Part shown: positions 26,982 to 38,927 of the stretch, piece by piece
Layout of the letters: each line of letters opens with the position of its first letter
Numbering within the stretch: the first letter of the stretch is position 1
Assembly: GCF_014905175.1 (NCBI RefSeq)
Contig: NC_057791.1
Location: 14,326,177 to 14,390,176, forward strand
DNA: 64,000 nt
From: Aphidius gifuensis
Lineage: Eukaryota; Arthropoda; Insecta; Hymenoptera; Braconidae
Direction: 5' to 3'
The notes under the pieces: generated by a model
Told to the model about the DNA's origin: nothing
What the model saw: only the letters and a program-made list of their open reading frames with translations
Database searches by the model: none
Position numbers and translations under genes: made by a program

Positions 26982-27916
26982 ATCAATTAAACAAAAACTC
27001 TTAATTTTTATATACAAAAGTAACTCATTTTTTCTCTTTTTAATAAACAAAATATGCGAAATAAAAAATATGAATAAAAAAAAAATTAGGCGGTTATATC
27101 TTACGATAGTTTGTAAATTTGATTTTGTAATTTTGAAAGAACGACCTAATTTTTTTTATTCATATTTTTTATTTCACATATTTTGTTTATTAAGAGAGAA
27201 CGGCCCCCATTGAAGGAAATTATAAACTTCTTTTTTTATTGTGTTTTTAGATAGTTAAAATTATGATGAATCTATTAAAACAAACTTCTAAGTCGCTTAC
27301 AGAGTTAATTATAGCGAGTTATAATGTTTTTAAAAAACAAAAATTTAATATGGGCTCTTATGGAGTAATGAAAAAATGACCCTCCAAAACAGTAGTTATT
27401 GCAAAAAAAAGTATAGACCGGAATTATTTTGTATAGTGTTTTTTTGTGAATATAAGTAAATGAAGTTATTTAGAGCAGATTGATAGTTTTAGTTTTGTCA
27501 GTTATACTATCTAATTGTTCATAAAAAATAGCAATTAAAAAAAAAAAAACGCTAATTTTTTTATTTTTTTTTTTTTTGTCAACAAAAATATGGCAACTAC
27601 GCATTGGATTCGTGTTATAAATTTGACGGTATATTATCGACTGCGTCTCTAAAACGCGTGTTTACTTAGACCAAACGTTGCCAAATCGCTCTTGTTGTGT
27701 AGGTGTGAATTTTTTTTTAATTGTGTGGGTAAAAAAAATCAAAAGTTTTCACGTCAGAGACTGGTTTTGGTACAGGCAAAAAATAGAGCTCAGGGACAAA
27801 ACTTTTGGTTGATATGATACGTACCGTTCTCCCTTAAAAAGGGAAAAAATGAGTTACTTTTGTATATAAAAATTAAGAATTTTTTTTTTTATCTGACTTC
27901 TTTTGTTTAATTAATC
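26982..27916. mobile_element. Hairpin (foldback) element interrupted by a TTAA element
   Basis: The left arm is 26982-27093 and the complementary right arm is 27144-27193 plus 27838-27916, with a 50-base centre. The right arm is split by the TTAA element at 27190-27837. When that insert and one TTAA are removed, the right arm matches the left closely: across the 30 bases around the junction only one position differs. The outer end of the right arm has about 20 extra bases. No coding capacity. Confidence 0.8.
27190..27837. mobile_element. 648-bp TTAA-target element nested in the hairpin
   Basis: The unit is bounded by TTAA on both sides (27190-27193 and 27834-27837), with terminal inverted repeats GAGAGAACGG and CCGTTCTCCC (one mismatch). 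The opposite hairpin arm retains the uninterrupted target with a single TTAA, which demonstrates a 4-bp TTAA target duplication directly. It has no long ORF, so it is nonautonomous. TTAA duplication is a piggyBac-superfamily property; assignment beyond that is inference. Confidence 0.8.
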
Positions 27917-28655
27917 GAAATATGTAAAAAAACTATTGTGGGGAAGATCTTAAGTTTTCAATTTTTAAAAGAATAAAATTATAGGAAATTAATTTAGTTT
28001 GAATGTAAATACGAGTTCCCTCTACTCGATTTTGCTTTTTTTTTTTTAATCGCTAGCTAGAACAATTCTCTATTTGGTAAAATTTTTTCAGATTTTTCGA
28101 CCTTGAAATAAAGTTGACCGATTTAACACGGCCGTAAACGGAAAAACCCACGTTTTGATCTGTATCTACTAATTAGTTAACCCCTCTACTCGAAATTACT
28201 AAATTCGATTCAGATTTGTATTTTTTTCAATTACGAAAATTTAAAAAGAAAAATCATCAGTTTCGACCTTTGTTTTCAGAAGATATTCAATCGCGAATGA
28301 CTAATTAACTCCGAAATTTACTTCACTTTATTGCTGCAGTCGTATTTGTGTGTGTTGGTATAGGCCGGGTACACGCATACTACTACAGATGCGATAGTAA
28401 AAGACACAGATTTTGAGCATAGAGGGCACCTATTTATTTTATAAAAGCATGGGTCAGAGCGTGCCCTATTAGCACAAAGAAGTCGTCCGACTATGGGACT
28501 TACATTCAACCTTTAAGGCAGCAAATATGCGCTGAACTATCCCGTATATACAGCTGCTAGTACGCATGTGCGTTTATACATGGATATGTAAGTGGTGAAT
28601 TACATGAGAAGAAGAAATTGACGCGAAAAAGAAAAAAATGCAGAATCGGGCATTC
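27917..28655. other. Noncoding, repeat-derived interval
   Basis: No gene is seen. A repeated CCTCTACTCGA word (about 28018 and 28192) and a short inverted pair AGGGCAC/GTGCCCT (about 28422 and 28467) suggest further transposon debris. The moderately GC-rich part at 28330-28570 has no coherent reading frame. Confidence 0.35.
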
Positions 28656-29279
28656 TTAAGGGAGCACCTCTGCGATAATCAAAATAAAAAGTCTAGGAAA
28701 AAGCGAAGTTTATTTAATTGTAAATTGAGGTTATCAATATTGGAATATGCATTTATTTATTCATTTCATTTGTTAAAATAATTAATTTGTTTAAAAATAA
28801 TTGGAAATTTTATTTCAATAAAATTATAGTTTATTATATTATATTATACATGTATATGTGTGATATATAAAATAAATAGAGAGTTGCGCTCAGATGCACT
28901 CGGCCTCACGTTCTTGCCAAGTATTAATAAATTTTGCAAACGTTAATTAACAATATCCCTGAATCGGGGAAGTTCAAGCGTTCAATTTTTTTTTTCAAAG
29001 TTTTTTAACTTATATCAATTTTGACCTATTAATTTTTTATCAAATTTGTAAGAACCGTTTTTTTGTTAGAACTAATAATATAAAAAAATACAAAAAAAAT
29101 ACTATACCTGCAATGTTAAACCACGTAAAAAGTTCACGTGTTCAGACTCAATTATCTCTAAAACTAGATTGTTCATAATTACAAAATTAAGATCATTAAA
29201 TGCAGGGGAGTTTCAAGATTTATATATCCAAAAATTAAGAACTTTGTAAGAAAACTAATCGATGGAGGTACTCCCTTAA
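28656..29279. mobile_element. 624-bp TTAA-flanked element
   Basis: The unit begins TTAAGGGAGCACCTC and ends GAGGTACTCCCTTAA, giving imperfect inverted repeats of about 22 bases with TTAA on both sides. It has no transposase ORF. Its ends share GGGAG with the smaller TTAA units at 13787 and 29276. Its right TTAA (29276-29279) is also the left TTAA of the next element. Confidence 0.65.
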
Positions 29280-29451
29280 GGGGGTTTAATGCTATAGTAA
29301 AAATTTATAAAATTTTATGCGGCACCCTTCACTTCTTTTTTGAGGATTTTGAAGTTTTATGAAGGTAGTTTTTTATTTAGGTGTTAAGACAAAAGCACCG
29401 TGAAAATTCGAGATATGTTGTTTTTTTTTAACACTTTTTGAACTCCCTTAA
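29276..29451. mobile_element. 176-bp TTAA-flanked MITE, back-to-back with the previous one
   Basis: The unit begins TTAAGGGGGTTTAA and ends TTGAACTCCCTTAA. The inverted repeats are short and imperfect, and TTAA is present on both sides. It shares the left TTAA with the neighbouring element, so one probably inserted into the terminal TTAA of the other. Confidence 0.5.
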
Positions 29452-30345
29452 CAAAATATTTATTTTTTAGTAAAATCTTGAACCTGGCTTTTACGTGTTA
29501 TCATATGTATTTTACTATACATCGGAAAAATTCAAGACTAGGCTCATTGGATAGGGAAATATCGATAAAAAATAGGAAAGGAATATTGTAGTTTTGATTT
29601 ATATTTAATATTGAAGGAGTTATTAAATAATTAAAAATTCGTGATATGATACCCATGCAACCAATAGGTTGACACTTGTTTTTGTAAAATAAACTATGTT
29701 ATAATATAACTAAGTAACAAAGATGATGTTGAAAATATAATATTATTTTATTTAATTATTTTCGTTTAATCACTAAGTTATCGTGAAGTGAAATAAATAA
29801 ATAAAAGAAATTAGAGTATTTGTTGTGGCACGAACTGAATAATTTTTCTGAGAATTCGTGTATATGAAATAGGAAGTGGAATGATAACATTAAGATAAAT
29901 AAATAGTTTTAAGTCGATTACTGCGAATTAATCTGTAGTCTGATGTCAATCTTTGCATAGTATTGTCATGTGATCACCTTATACGTATATCTTTTCTCTT
30001 AAAGAAATAATTGATAATGGAAATCTACGTCTGCAAACTTCATTTAAAATCTCTCGCATAATTTATTTTGTTTCACTAATACTCTCTTGAATGAACTAAA
30101 ATTACTGAATATAAATAATATCATATTTCCAACAACACCGCAATTTTGTTACGTGCCGAGTCAGTTATTTTTTTATCTACTCCCTCTGTTTTGTTATTAC
30201 CTACAGGCTAACGAGTTAGAGAGTAAGTGTATGTGTATCGATGTTGTGAAGAAAAAAATAATGATAAAAATTTTAATTCTTATTGAGTGCGATTTAAACG
30301 ATAATTCACTTTGAATCATTTATAACTTTTTTTGTTTTTTGCGTG
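29452..30345. other. AT-rich noncoding spacer
   Basis: No gene is seen. A short plus-strand open frame at 30087-30314 has no recognisable motif and no splice partner. Confidence 0.4.
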
Positions 30346-30530
30346 CCCAAGTGGAAAAAATATATTTAATTTATATTTAATGGAAATATAAATTAAATTT
30401 AATGGATATACAGTTTTGGACATACTAAAAGTAAATTTAGAAAAAATTTAGAAAAGATTTAGAACAAATATAAATTAAATTTAGAATATGTTCAAGTTTG
30501 GACATACTAAAATTAAACTTTTTCTAAATT
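30346..30530. mobile_element. Half copy of the CCCAAGTGG MITE
   Basis: This begins CCCAAGTGGAAAAAATATAT and carries the repeated TTTGGACATACTAAA word twice. It matches the reverse complement of 42484-42668 nearly base for base and then stops, so it is one arm of the palindromic element that is complete at 42259-42668. Confidence 0.7.
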
Positions 30531-30644
30531 GCATGCACGTTGTACACTTTGCTTGCTGGTGTGTATCCATGGATAGTGCACTACAGACATACTACTAAAG
30601 AACTTGATTTTTCTACCAGTAGTGCCACAAAAAAAAGTCAATAT

Positions 30645-30805
30645 TATTTTTCATTTTAATATTTATTTTTCAAAGACGTAGTTGCATTTTAGCATAGCAA
30701 CTCGATATTATACATCCGTTGAATTTAGCAAATATTGTTTGCTAATTGTCTCAGCAAATTATTTATGCTGGCTATCGTGAGACACATATGAATTACTATT
30801 GGTGA
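30645..30805 (+). pseudogene. Broken exon copy related to the gene at 63.9 kb
   Basis: From TTTCATTTTAATATTTAT onward this matches 63845-63985, including the intron end GTTGCATTTTAG and the exon words CATCCGTTGAATTTAGCAAA and TTATTTATGCTG. The frame that is open at 63889-64000 is closed here by a TAA and small indels, and no counterpart of the first exon is visible upstream. It is therefore a decayed fragment, either a gene relic or a piece of a mobile element. Confidence 0.55.
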
Positions 30806-30941
30806 GGAGATGTTCCAACTGTGGATCATCCCTTCTTATTTAGTTTAATTTTTATGGGAAATTTAATTTTTAGTTTTAAGGAACTTCACTCTTGCGACAA
30901 CTTTTGTTCAATTAATATCTTTAATGTTATTCAAATCATTC

Positions 30942-31348
30942 TTGCAACAGTATAGTCAAAAAACTCATTTATTCATATCGTTTAATTTTTATTATATGAT
31001 TATTGAATGTCGAGGAAAAATTCAATTTGTCTAACTTTGAATGAAAAAAGAGTCGAGGAAATTTAAAAATTGAATAACTTGTCAGTGGCAATATTGTTGA
31101 GCAGTATATCAAGAAGTTTTTACAAATTTTCAGATATTTTTATTAATTATTTACTAAGTTATTAATTTAACAACTTCTTGATGTACTGCTCAACAATATT
31201 GCCACTGACAGTTTACTCAGTTCTTAAATTTCTCCGACTCTTTTTTCATTCAAAGTTAGACAAATTGAATTTTTCCTCGACATTCAATAATCATATAATA
31301 AAAATCAAACGATATAAATAAATGAGTTTTTTGATTATACTGTTGCAA
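30942..31348. mobile_element. 407-bp hairpin element with 178-bp arms
   Basis: The left arm 30942-31119 starts TTGCAACAGTATAGTCAAAA and the right arm 31171-31348 is its complement, with roughly 90% agreement by eye and a spacer of about 50 bases. Neither arm encodes a protein. It is a foldback-type nonautonomous element. Confidence 0.8.
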
Positions 31349-32100
31349 TCAGTAGCTTATAATGAAGCTACAGTCAAAATTTCAAGTCGATTTATTACTT
31401 TTTAAAGAAGTTGTCTCGAGATATGATTAAAAAGAAGTATTTTTTTCAAAAATAAAAATTTCGTTTTTATTTTTTATCCCGTAAACTAATTATCATGAAA
31501 AAAAGTTTATTTGGAGAAAAATATGTATTTTTTAATTCTATCGACGACTGTATTATTTAGCGTTAACGCTTGATTTGCAAGACTTTGAAAGCCTTCAGGT
31601 CTTCTAAAATTTTTTCATGTCACTGCGGGGTTTATTTTTCGGGCCCACCCTTAAATTAAAATAAATTTTGAAGAAAAACGACTTTGAAAGCCTGTGGTCT
31701 TGAAATTAAAGACTTGGAAATTTATTTTAACAAAAATTAAGGAACTTAGAAAAATTTCAAACTACCCGATATAAATTTATCAAGTTTCCTATCAATTTAT
31801 ATCTAAAAACAACTCTATCTCGCGAGTTCGTATTAACTTCAGTTATTGCTCTTATCACCTTATTATTATTACACCTATTATAATTATTGCTCTTATCACC
31901 TAATTCATTTTATTACGTAATTTTTTAAAATTTATATTTTTTTTTTAAGAAAAAAAAATCAAGTTCTTCTAATTTTAACAGATCTAGTATTAAATTCTAC
32001 TTTAAATATTTATTCGAGTATTTATAATATAAAATTGATTTAAATAACAAAAATTAGAAGTCAAAAGTTTATAATGTAAATAATCTCTATCATTATCAAT
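31349..32100. other. AT-rich noncoding spacer with repeat fragments
   Basis: No gene is seen. The words GACTTTGAAAGCCT and CTTGAAATTAAAGACTT recur near 31580 and 31680, suggesting a degraded dispersed repeat. Confidence 0.35.
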
Positions 32101-32290
32101 TGAACAAATGGCTGAGTGGTTAGCCTATCCGACTTTCACACCGGAGACCTACGATCGTTCCATGGCTTACGAAGTCTTTAAATGGAAGACTATTCGTAAG
32201 CCTGAAGTCTCTATTTGGAAGTCTTCCGAAGTCTTTCTAGTTGGACAAATAAAGACTGTTTTAAGACTTCGACATTTTTAAGACTGAGAT
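32101..32290 (+). repeat. tRNA-Glu-derived SINE-like unit
   Basis: The head reads TGGCTGAGTGGTTAGCC (A box), then a tRNA-Glu-like anticodon region GACTTTCAC with a TTC anticodon, and a diverged B box GATCGTTCC. The acceptor arms do not pair, so it is not a working tRNA. It is followed by a body rich in AAGTCTT words that ends near AGCTCGGGATA. A decayed tRNA-Glu gene is the alternative reading. Confidence 0.5.
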
Positions 32291-33380
32291 TTTTTAGCTC
32301 GGGATAGGAGATAAATTTTAACAGATGACCATAAAAACAAAAGTAGAAAAAATTAATAAAACTTTCATTAATAACTTCATGCAGACAAACTCGGATTTAA
32401 AAAAATTAGATTTTTCTCCAAGGGTGGGCAATGTTGCTTTAACTATTTTCATATAAGCTTTTTATCTTTTGTTAAATATTTTTCAGGTAAAAGTCTGAGC
32501 TTAACTCACTCCTCCCCTTAGGTAGTTAGGTGTTATATTTTATTTTTGTTATTATTTTACTTCGAAATGACTAATTAGTAATTTTGAAGAATTTAAGGTT
32601 TGATTTAAGACTTTTTTAATCCATATATGCATTATGAAAAAAAAAAAAAATAATAATAAAAGTCCAGTAGAAATTAGAATGAAGATGTTAATATATACAT
32701 ATATATGAATAAATAAGCCAAAAAGTCACTAGAATTTTCCCACCACCACAAAAATATACAAAGAGGTATGTACCATGTCATGCAGAATAAAGCGTATTCA
32801 TTGAACCAGAAATAAACATAAAGATCAAATGTCTGGATAATCTTTTAGAATGTTGCTTTCAGTGTGGGATATCTTGCTATATGTATAATAGAATTTTTTT
32901 CGGGCAAAGGGGTTAAAGAAAGAATAAATATATATATATAAAAAAAATTTTTTTTTAGTTTGAAGAATAAGTCAAGCGTGTATGATCCGTCTGTCGAATG
33001 TAAAAAAAAGACTAAATTTTGCTATGTAGCGACATACGTACATATTCAAATTTTTGATTTTATAAATTTCATTTATTTTTTTCGAAGAAGTCAGCTCTAA
33101 TACGACTTGGTTTTTCTCTATCTCAAAAAGTTAAGAAGGTTAACTTGTCGACATAAGCGGCTAATCCCTTGAAAATGTGGGCAGTCGTTTTCGTTCACGT
33201 GTGGCATACACAATATTATTCTGACCATTTTTGACGACAAATATCATTTGATTTTGTATAGAAAATTTTTAAATATTAATATCGAAAAAAAATTGATTTC
33301 CATTGGTCAACTTTGACATCACCAATCTGTTTAATGTATATATATTTTTTTTATTAACAAAAACAAATATATTCATAATA
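32291..33380. other. AT-rich noncoding spacer
   Basis: No gene is seen. A somewhat GC-richer patch at about 33085-33230 has stops in all frames. Confidence 0.4.
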
Positions 33381-33725
33381 TACACGGAGAGAAATCCGCA
33401 TAAAAAAATGCTGTATATACTTCAGCAAATTTTACTGTAGTAAACAGTAAAGTTTAGTAGTTGCGTGGAGAGGCCAACATCACTGGAAAAAATCCTCCAA
33501 TTTTCTTTAATTTTCTCTGACTTAGTCTGGTTTAAAATCAGAGATAATCAGAATAATAAATATAATTTCTCGCTTTACTTTGACTTTTCATTAGGACACA
33601 CTAGATTACACTAAATATATGTTTTATCTAGCGGAAAAAATTACTATAAACTACAGTAATATTTAGCATAACTTCGGCCATGATTATTACTACAGTAATA
33701 TTTGCTGCAGATTTCTCTTTGTGTA
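33381..33725. mobile_element. 345-bp inverted-repeat MITE
   Basis: The left end TACACGGAGAGAAATCCGCA is matched at the right by the complement of TACACAAAGAGAAATCTGCA. Internally, ATTTTACTGTAGTAAAC pairs with sequence near the right end. No ORF. Ends of the form ACAGAGAAA recur elsewhere in the window (for example 45398), suggesting related units. Confidence 0.6.
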
Positions 33726-34199
33726 GTTGTTTACAAAAAAGGATACATGTAAAATTTTAGTAAACAAGCAATCATCTTTGCAGAGATATTTTTTTTATAC
33801 ACTGCAAAAAAAAAAAAATAAATAAAGAAAACAACAACAAATATAAGACCTGTGTATGAAGAAATATATCTTTTTATATATATTTTATCGATGTAACCAA
33901 ATGCCAATTATTCTGATGACCCCGTAAAAACGATGAAAGGTGAGACACCCCATCAATAATCATCAGTAGAGCATCAAATATATAAAACAGTGTTATCAGT
34001 GGATTGGTTGGTTCAGCAATAAGTTGGTAACTCAATAGTTGAACTATAACTAACACCTATTGCACAATAATGTCATTTCAAGTACTCAAACACCTAAAGT
34101 TTCCTTGTGAAAAAGAAAAATAGTGTATATTGTTATTGTTGAATTCATAGATTTTCTGCCAACAGTCGAAAACTCTGTATGTAATACATTTTTACATCC

Positions 34200-34225
34200 C
34201 ACACACACACACACACACAACACAC
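34200..34225. repeat. CA dinucleotide microsatellite
   Basis: About eleven CA units in a row followed by an interrupted CACA tail. It is notable only because GC-containing microsatellites are rare in this window. Confidence 0.85.
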
Positions 34226-34636
34226 TGTGTAGATCCAGTTACGAAACATGGCTGATGCTGCCCACGAAAACATAACTATATATAAAAAAATAAAAATAAA
34301 AAACTATATGTACTCAAAGAGCTTCAAATTAGACGACTGTAAAAACTAAAACTTGGATTCTCATTGCAGTCCCTAGTGTACAGGGTCATGTAGAAAAATA
34401 TTATGAATTTGATATTTTATCTATGTATATATATAAAAAAAAAAGGTCAATTTGAAAAATAAACAAGCAATTATATATGTAAATGTATCATTTCAAAGTA
34501 TCAATTTCTTATTTATATAAATATAAAATAAATGTCATTTATTTATTTTATATTTATATACAAGAGTAAATTCAATAACATAATGAATAATTTAAATTTG
34601 AGTTGAATTTTTTTAAAGTTTAATTATTTTTCATGG

Positions 34637-34900
34637 TTCATCGAGTGAGCTGATGGTTAAGTCGGCAAGGGCCCATAACCAAAATATATGTACTTTCTGA
34701 TGTCCCAGTTCGAACCCCATAGGTTCACACATGGAAATATCGTAGCTTTTTGTGATTGAAGTGATACTAGAATGATGCGGTATTTTCTCCGGTGTTTGGG
34801 GCAAATATAATCTAGCATAGACCATGTGAACTACGCACTTAGTCTACGCCAGGATATATCTGCCTTAAACACCGGACACCTCTTTTTATTTATTTTTTTT
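34637..34900 (+). repeat. tRNA-derived SINE
   Basis: The head has an A-box-like GAGCTGATGGTTAAGTCGGC and a clear B box AGTTCGAACCCC about 50 bases later. The body is roughly 170 bases (GGTGTTTGGGGCAAATA, then GAACTACGCACTTAGTC) ending before a T-rich tail near 34880. The spacing fits an RNA polymerase III promoter. The minus-strand open frame across it is incidental. Confidence 0.55.
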
Positions 34901-37900
34901 ATAAATATAATGTAACATTTTTACACATATTTTATCTATAGATATATTTCTCTTTCACAATTACTGATGACGACTGTTTTTTTTATGACAGGATTTGAAT
35001 TTTATTTATATTGTTTCGTTACTATCATGAGACCAATGGATTTTGCTGTATTTTATTTATGTTTATTATGAGTAATTATTCATCGATTAATCCTTTTGTT
35101 TATTTTATTTTTAATTAATATATTTATTAGTATTGTTTGAATAATATTTACAAAAATGTCCACATGTCCCTGGTGGAAAAAATCTTTCCAGATTTTCTTA
35201 GGATTTCTCCAGATGATTTCCGGATTTTGTACGGTTTTTTCAAGATTTTCCCCGGATTTTTACGCAACTGAGACTTCCACAGATTTTTTGGTCTCTCTCT
35301 GGATTTTCTTGGGAAAAAATTACCTATTTATTTTTCCTATGTAAACTCTCATTTCTATTTCAATTTATTAATGTTATACATAAAGAAATAATACAGAAAT
35401 TGTCACTTAGCAACGGGTAGTAACAAGACTAATAAATTAATTAATTAAACAAAAAAAATATAAAATATTATTATTATTCATTTTTAAATGTTATTACAAT
35501 GAATAATTTAATTAAAAAAATTAAATTCTTGAGAACCAATGAAATGAATCGAAACGAGGCTCTATAATAAAAAAAAAAAAATAGAAAGAAATGTTTTTTT
35601 TTTTTATTCATTCTTATAAATAAAATACAATAAAATAATAGTATTAAAAATATTTATCTAAACGCAAGTGATATGTGATTTTGTTATTAAAATATATAAA
35701 TGTTAAATAAACTTTACAAGTGTCCGGAAATTGTCAATTGGCATATTGTCGTTGAACGAATTGAATCACGTCATAATCTCTCATCTTAAAATTACATGAA
35801 AATATTTTCTTTTTATATAGCAAATGATCTTGACTTATGTACAGACTTATGTGTATCTCAATTATAGCATCATTTCATATTATATTAATTATAATTTTTG
35901 TGTCCTTATACATTTATATAATCATCCTGTTTATTCATCATTTCAGCGTATAAATTCATTCATCTTTTGTCCATCAATATAGAGTTATACTTTAATGCTC
36001 CAGCATCAGCATCATCAAGCTTAACCAATTTTCTTTTCATTTATTATATTTTTAACGCTTTTATTTATCAATTTAAATTTGTTCTTTTATTTTTATTATT
36101 ATTCTTTTTATACAAGTACACAAGCTTCAATATTTATATAAATAATATGATGCTTTGTTGATAAATATTCTGGTCAAAATGATTTTTTATTTCTGTATAC
36201 TGTTATTTTTTAAATTGTCATATACCGAGTGTCCCATTTTAATCTGATAATGGAAAAATATGACTCTAATCAAAAAATGATTCAAACGAAAGTCGTAGGA
36301 TTCAAAGAAAGACCCATGAAAAAAAAACAAAAAAACTCAAAAATGGCTCACTTGATGATGCTAGCATTTATTGTTTGAAAAAGTTTTCAATCGACTGCTA
36401 AAAAAAGCTCTATATTTGATGAAAACACTTGTTGAAAATAGAATTTTTTTACTAGGAAATTTTTAGATTTTAAAGAAGAAAAATAAAGTCTCATCTGAAA
36501 TAGAAAATTTCTTGTTAAAAGACAAAAAAATTCTTGAACTATGATACATTTAAATCACAACTAAATTGGTGTTAAAAAGAAAAATTATTCTTTTATATAA
36601 TGACGTAATAATTTCTTAAACTAAATACCAAAAAGGTATTGATTTTTCTGACTTCATGCAACAACATTTGTTCTTGAAAATAAATCCAAAAAGGTCTAAA
36701 TTATTTTAATAAGTTCTAAGTGTTTTTTGAATTTTAATTGAGCTGAAAGACCCACGGAATAAATGCGGAAAAATTCTGAGAAATATTTTCAACAAGGTAT
36801 ATTTATTCACATATATTTTTATTAAAATTTCTGATGATGTCATCACACATACATATGCATATAACTGTAAACTGCCAACTTATGTAAATTCCACCCAAAC
36901 GAGATTAACTATAATTTGATATCATCGACCTAATATATAATTCTAAATATTTGTCGGTTTAAATTAATTCTGAATAAAAAAAAAATCATAATATTAAATA
37001 TATACATGAATGAAATAAAAATAAAAAACACATTTAAAATACTGTGTGTATACAATATGAGTCCAAGGTGTTTCTTCGGCAATTGCATATATAAATATAC
37101 ATTATGATATAGGTATTCAAATGCTGTGTTGGCAGTTTAGATTTGTGATTGTTTGGTTTGAAAAAAAAAGGAGGGCGTGAATGGCAAGATGATTGGATAA
37201 AGAATCACCTCGAGTCTGTTCATTCCTTTCTTGAACTAAATAAATATATATAAAGAGAGGTGGTATTGTCAATGGCACACGAGGTGCCTTTTGCGAATCA
37301 TCATCTTTGTCACCTTATTGTGTATTTTTTAGAGAATAAAATAGAAAGAAAAGAAAAAAAAAAAAGAAGACCGCTCTATATATATGTTATTGTATATATA
37401 TACACGCTCGCAATGTGTCGGTCAATTTCTTTTCATGTCTTGATGCTATATATCTGCTACCTATATATATAAATGATAGAAGAACACCGAGACCACTATA
37501 CCAATGAAAAACGTATAAAGTCCTTGGTCGTTTGATGTCTTCATATACACATGAATTTAAAAAGAATTTTAAAAAAAATTTACATCGAGAGAAGAATCAA
37601 CAAGAGGGCATACAACAGGAAGCTCATTTAGCAGGACATTGTGTTGTCGAATTGGACTAGGTGCTGATGGTGTTGTATACAACAACAACTGGTACTATAT
37701 GTATATAATATAAATTTTTATAACAATATATTTTTTGGAACTCCGGATGGGGCATGATCATTCGGAGGCTATAGATATGTCCAAAGTTTATTGTAATATA
37801 TATTTGTATAAATTTTATTCTTGGCTTGATGATACAGTGTCAAGACCACATGATCCACGTGACTTGCGGAAATGATCATATTATGTAGATGAAAAAAATT

Positions 37901-38323
37901 GTATTATAATAAACTATCAAAAAAAAATATAATCTTATTTTTATATTAAATAAAATTTAATAATAAAAATAGAAATATATAAAAAAAAATTAAATTTTAT
38001 TTTGCTTGAAAGAAATAAATGTTTGATGATGAAAAAATAAATTAAGAAAATTACAGATAAAAAAAAAAAAGAAAATTCAAGTGATGGAGTTGAAGCATAT
38101 TTGTGATGATGAAGATTCTAAGAAGGACCACCAACCTCGCAAGTTTCTGCTACTGTTTGGATAAACAAACACTTTGAATTTAAACCTTTGATGCTGTTGG
38201 CATTGATTAATTTAAACAAGAGGTCTATACTAGCTTATGTACGTTTATTATATTCACAATCATAACCAGTTTCATATCAAAAATTCGTGCATCGTATTTA
38301 TAAATGAAATTGGCACATATCAC
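34901..38323. other. Intergenic, AT-rich
   Basis: No gene is supported. A TTTCCxGATTTT-rich patch at about 35165-35320 and another at 36750-36800 belong to the CGGAGAAA-type repeat set. A moderately GC-richer interval at about 37180-37880 has no coherent frame. Open frames at 35967 and 37260 (plus) are low-complexity. Confidence 0.4.
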
Positions 38324-38927
38324 AAATCGTAAAGTATAAAGGTATAATTTCTGGAACCAAGTGGAAACGTTTGTTAAGTACGTGTTTGAATCAAAATAAG
38401 AGTGATATTGACACAATAGATGTATAGCCAAGTTTCAATAAACCACTTTTGCTTCAATTTTGATTTACATTTCATACCATAAACAAATGACGATTGATAA
38501 CAGGATTGCCTGATTGATCCTCATGTAGCACATTATATTTTTTTGCCAGTTATAACATGTAGAGAAAAAGAAAAAAAAAGACTTTATGCACGAAAAGTAG
38601 TCTGACAGTGTACTATTTTACAAATTGATTCAAGTGCGTAATGTCTCTCCATCTATATCTCAATGGCAAAGAAGAAAAACAAAAAAACAAATGTTAAAAA
38701 CACAAGTGATGGAGATAGATCCTTTTTTTTACTATCACCAAATAATTCCCTGAAATAAAAAAAGAGCATTAGTGGTGGAGTTACGGTTTGATGACTCTAT
38801 ATATAGCCATGATATCTACATACTGCAGCATTGATAATTTAAATTTTCTGGCCTTAATTGACTGTAAAAAAAGAAGAATGAATAAAAAAGAAAAGACATC
38901 AGTTGCACCTCTAATGCTGGATACTAT
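38324..38927 (+). repeat. 604-bp dispersed repeat, copy 1
   Basis: This segment is the reverse complement of 50060-50672, with agreement of about 90% by eye over its whole length and sharp ends (near ATCGTAAAGTATAAA at the left and GCTGGATACTA at the right). A 46-residue open frame (residues 1-46 from 38788) is kept almost unchanged in both copies, but nothing in it is recognisable and neither end shows a clear inverted repeat. Confidence 0.7.

Noticed and set aside
34631..34825. 64-codon minus-strand frame
   Set aside because: Lies within the tRNA-derived SINE and is explained by it.
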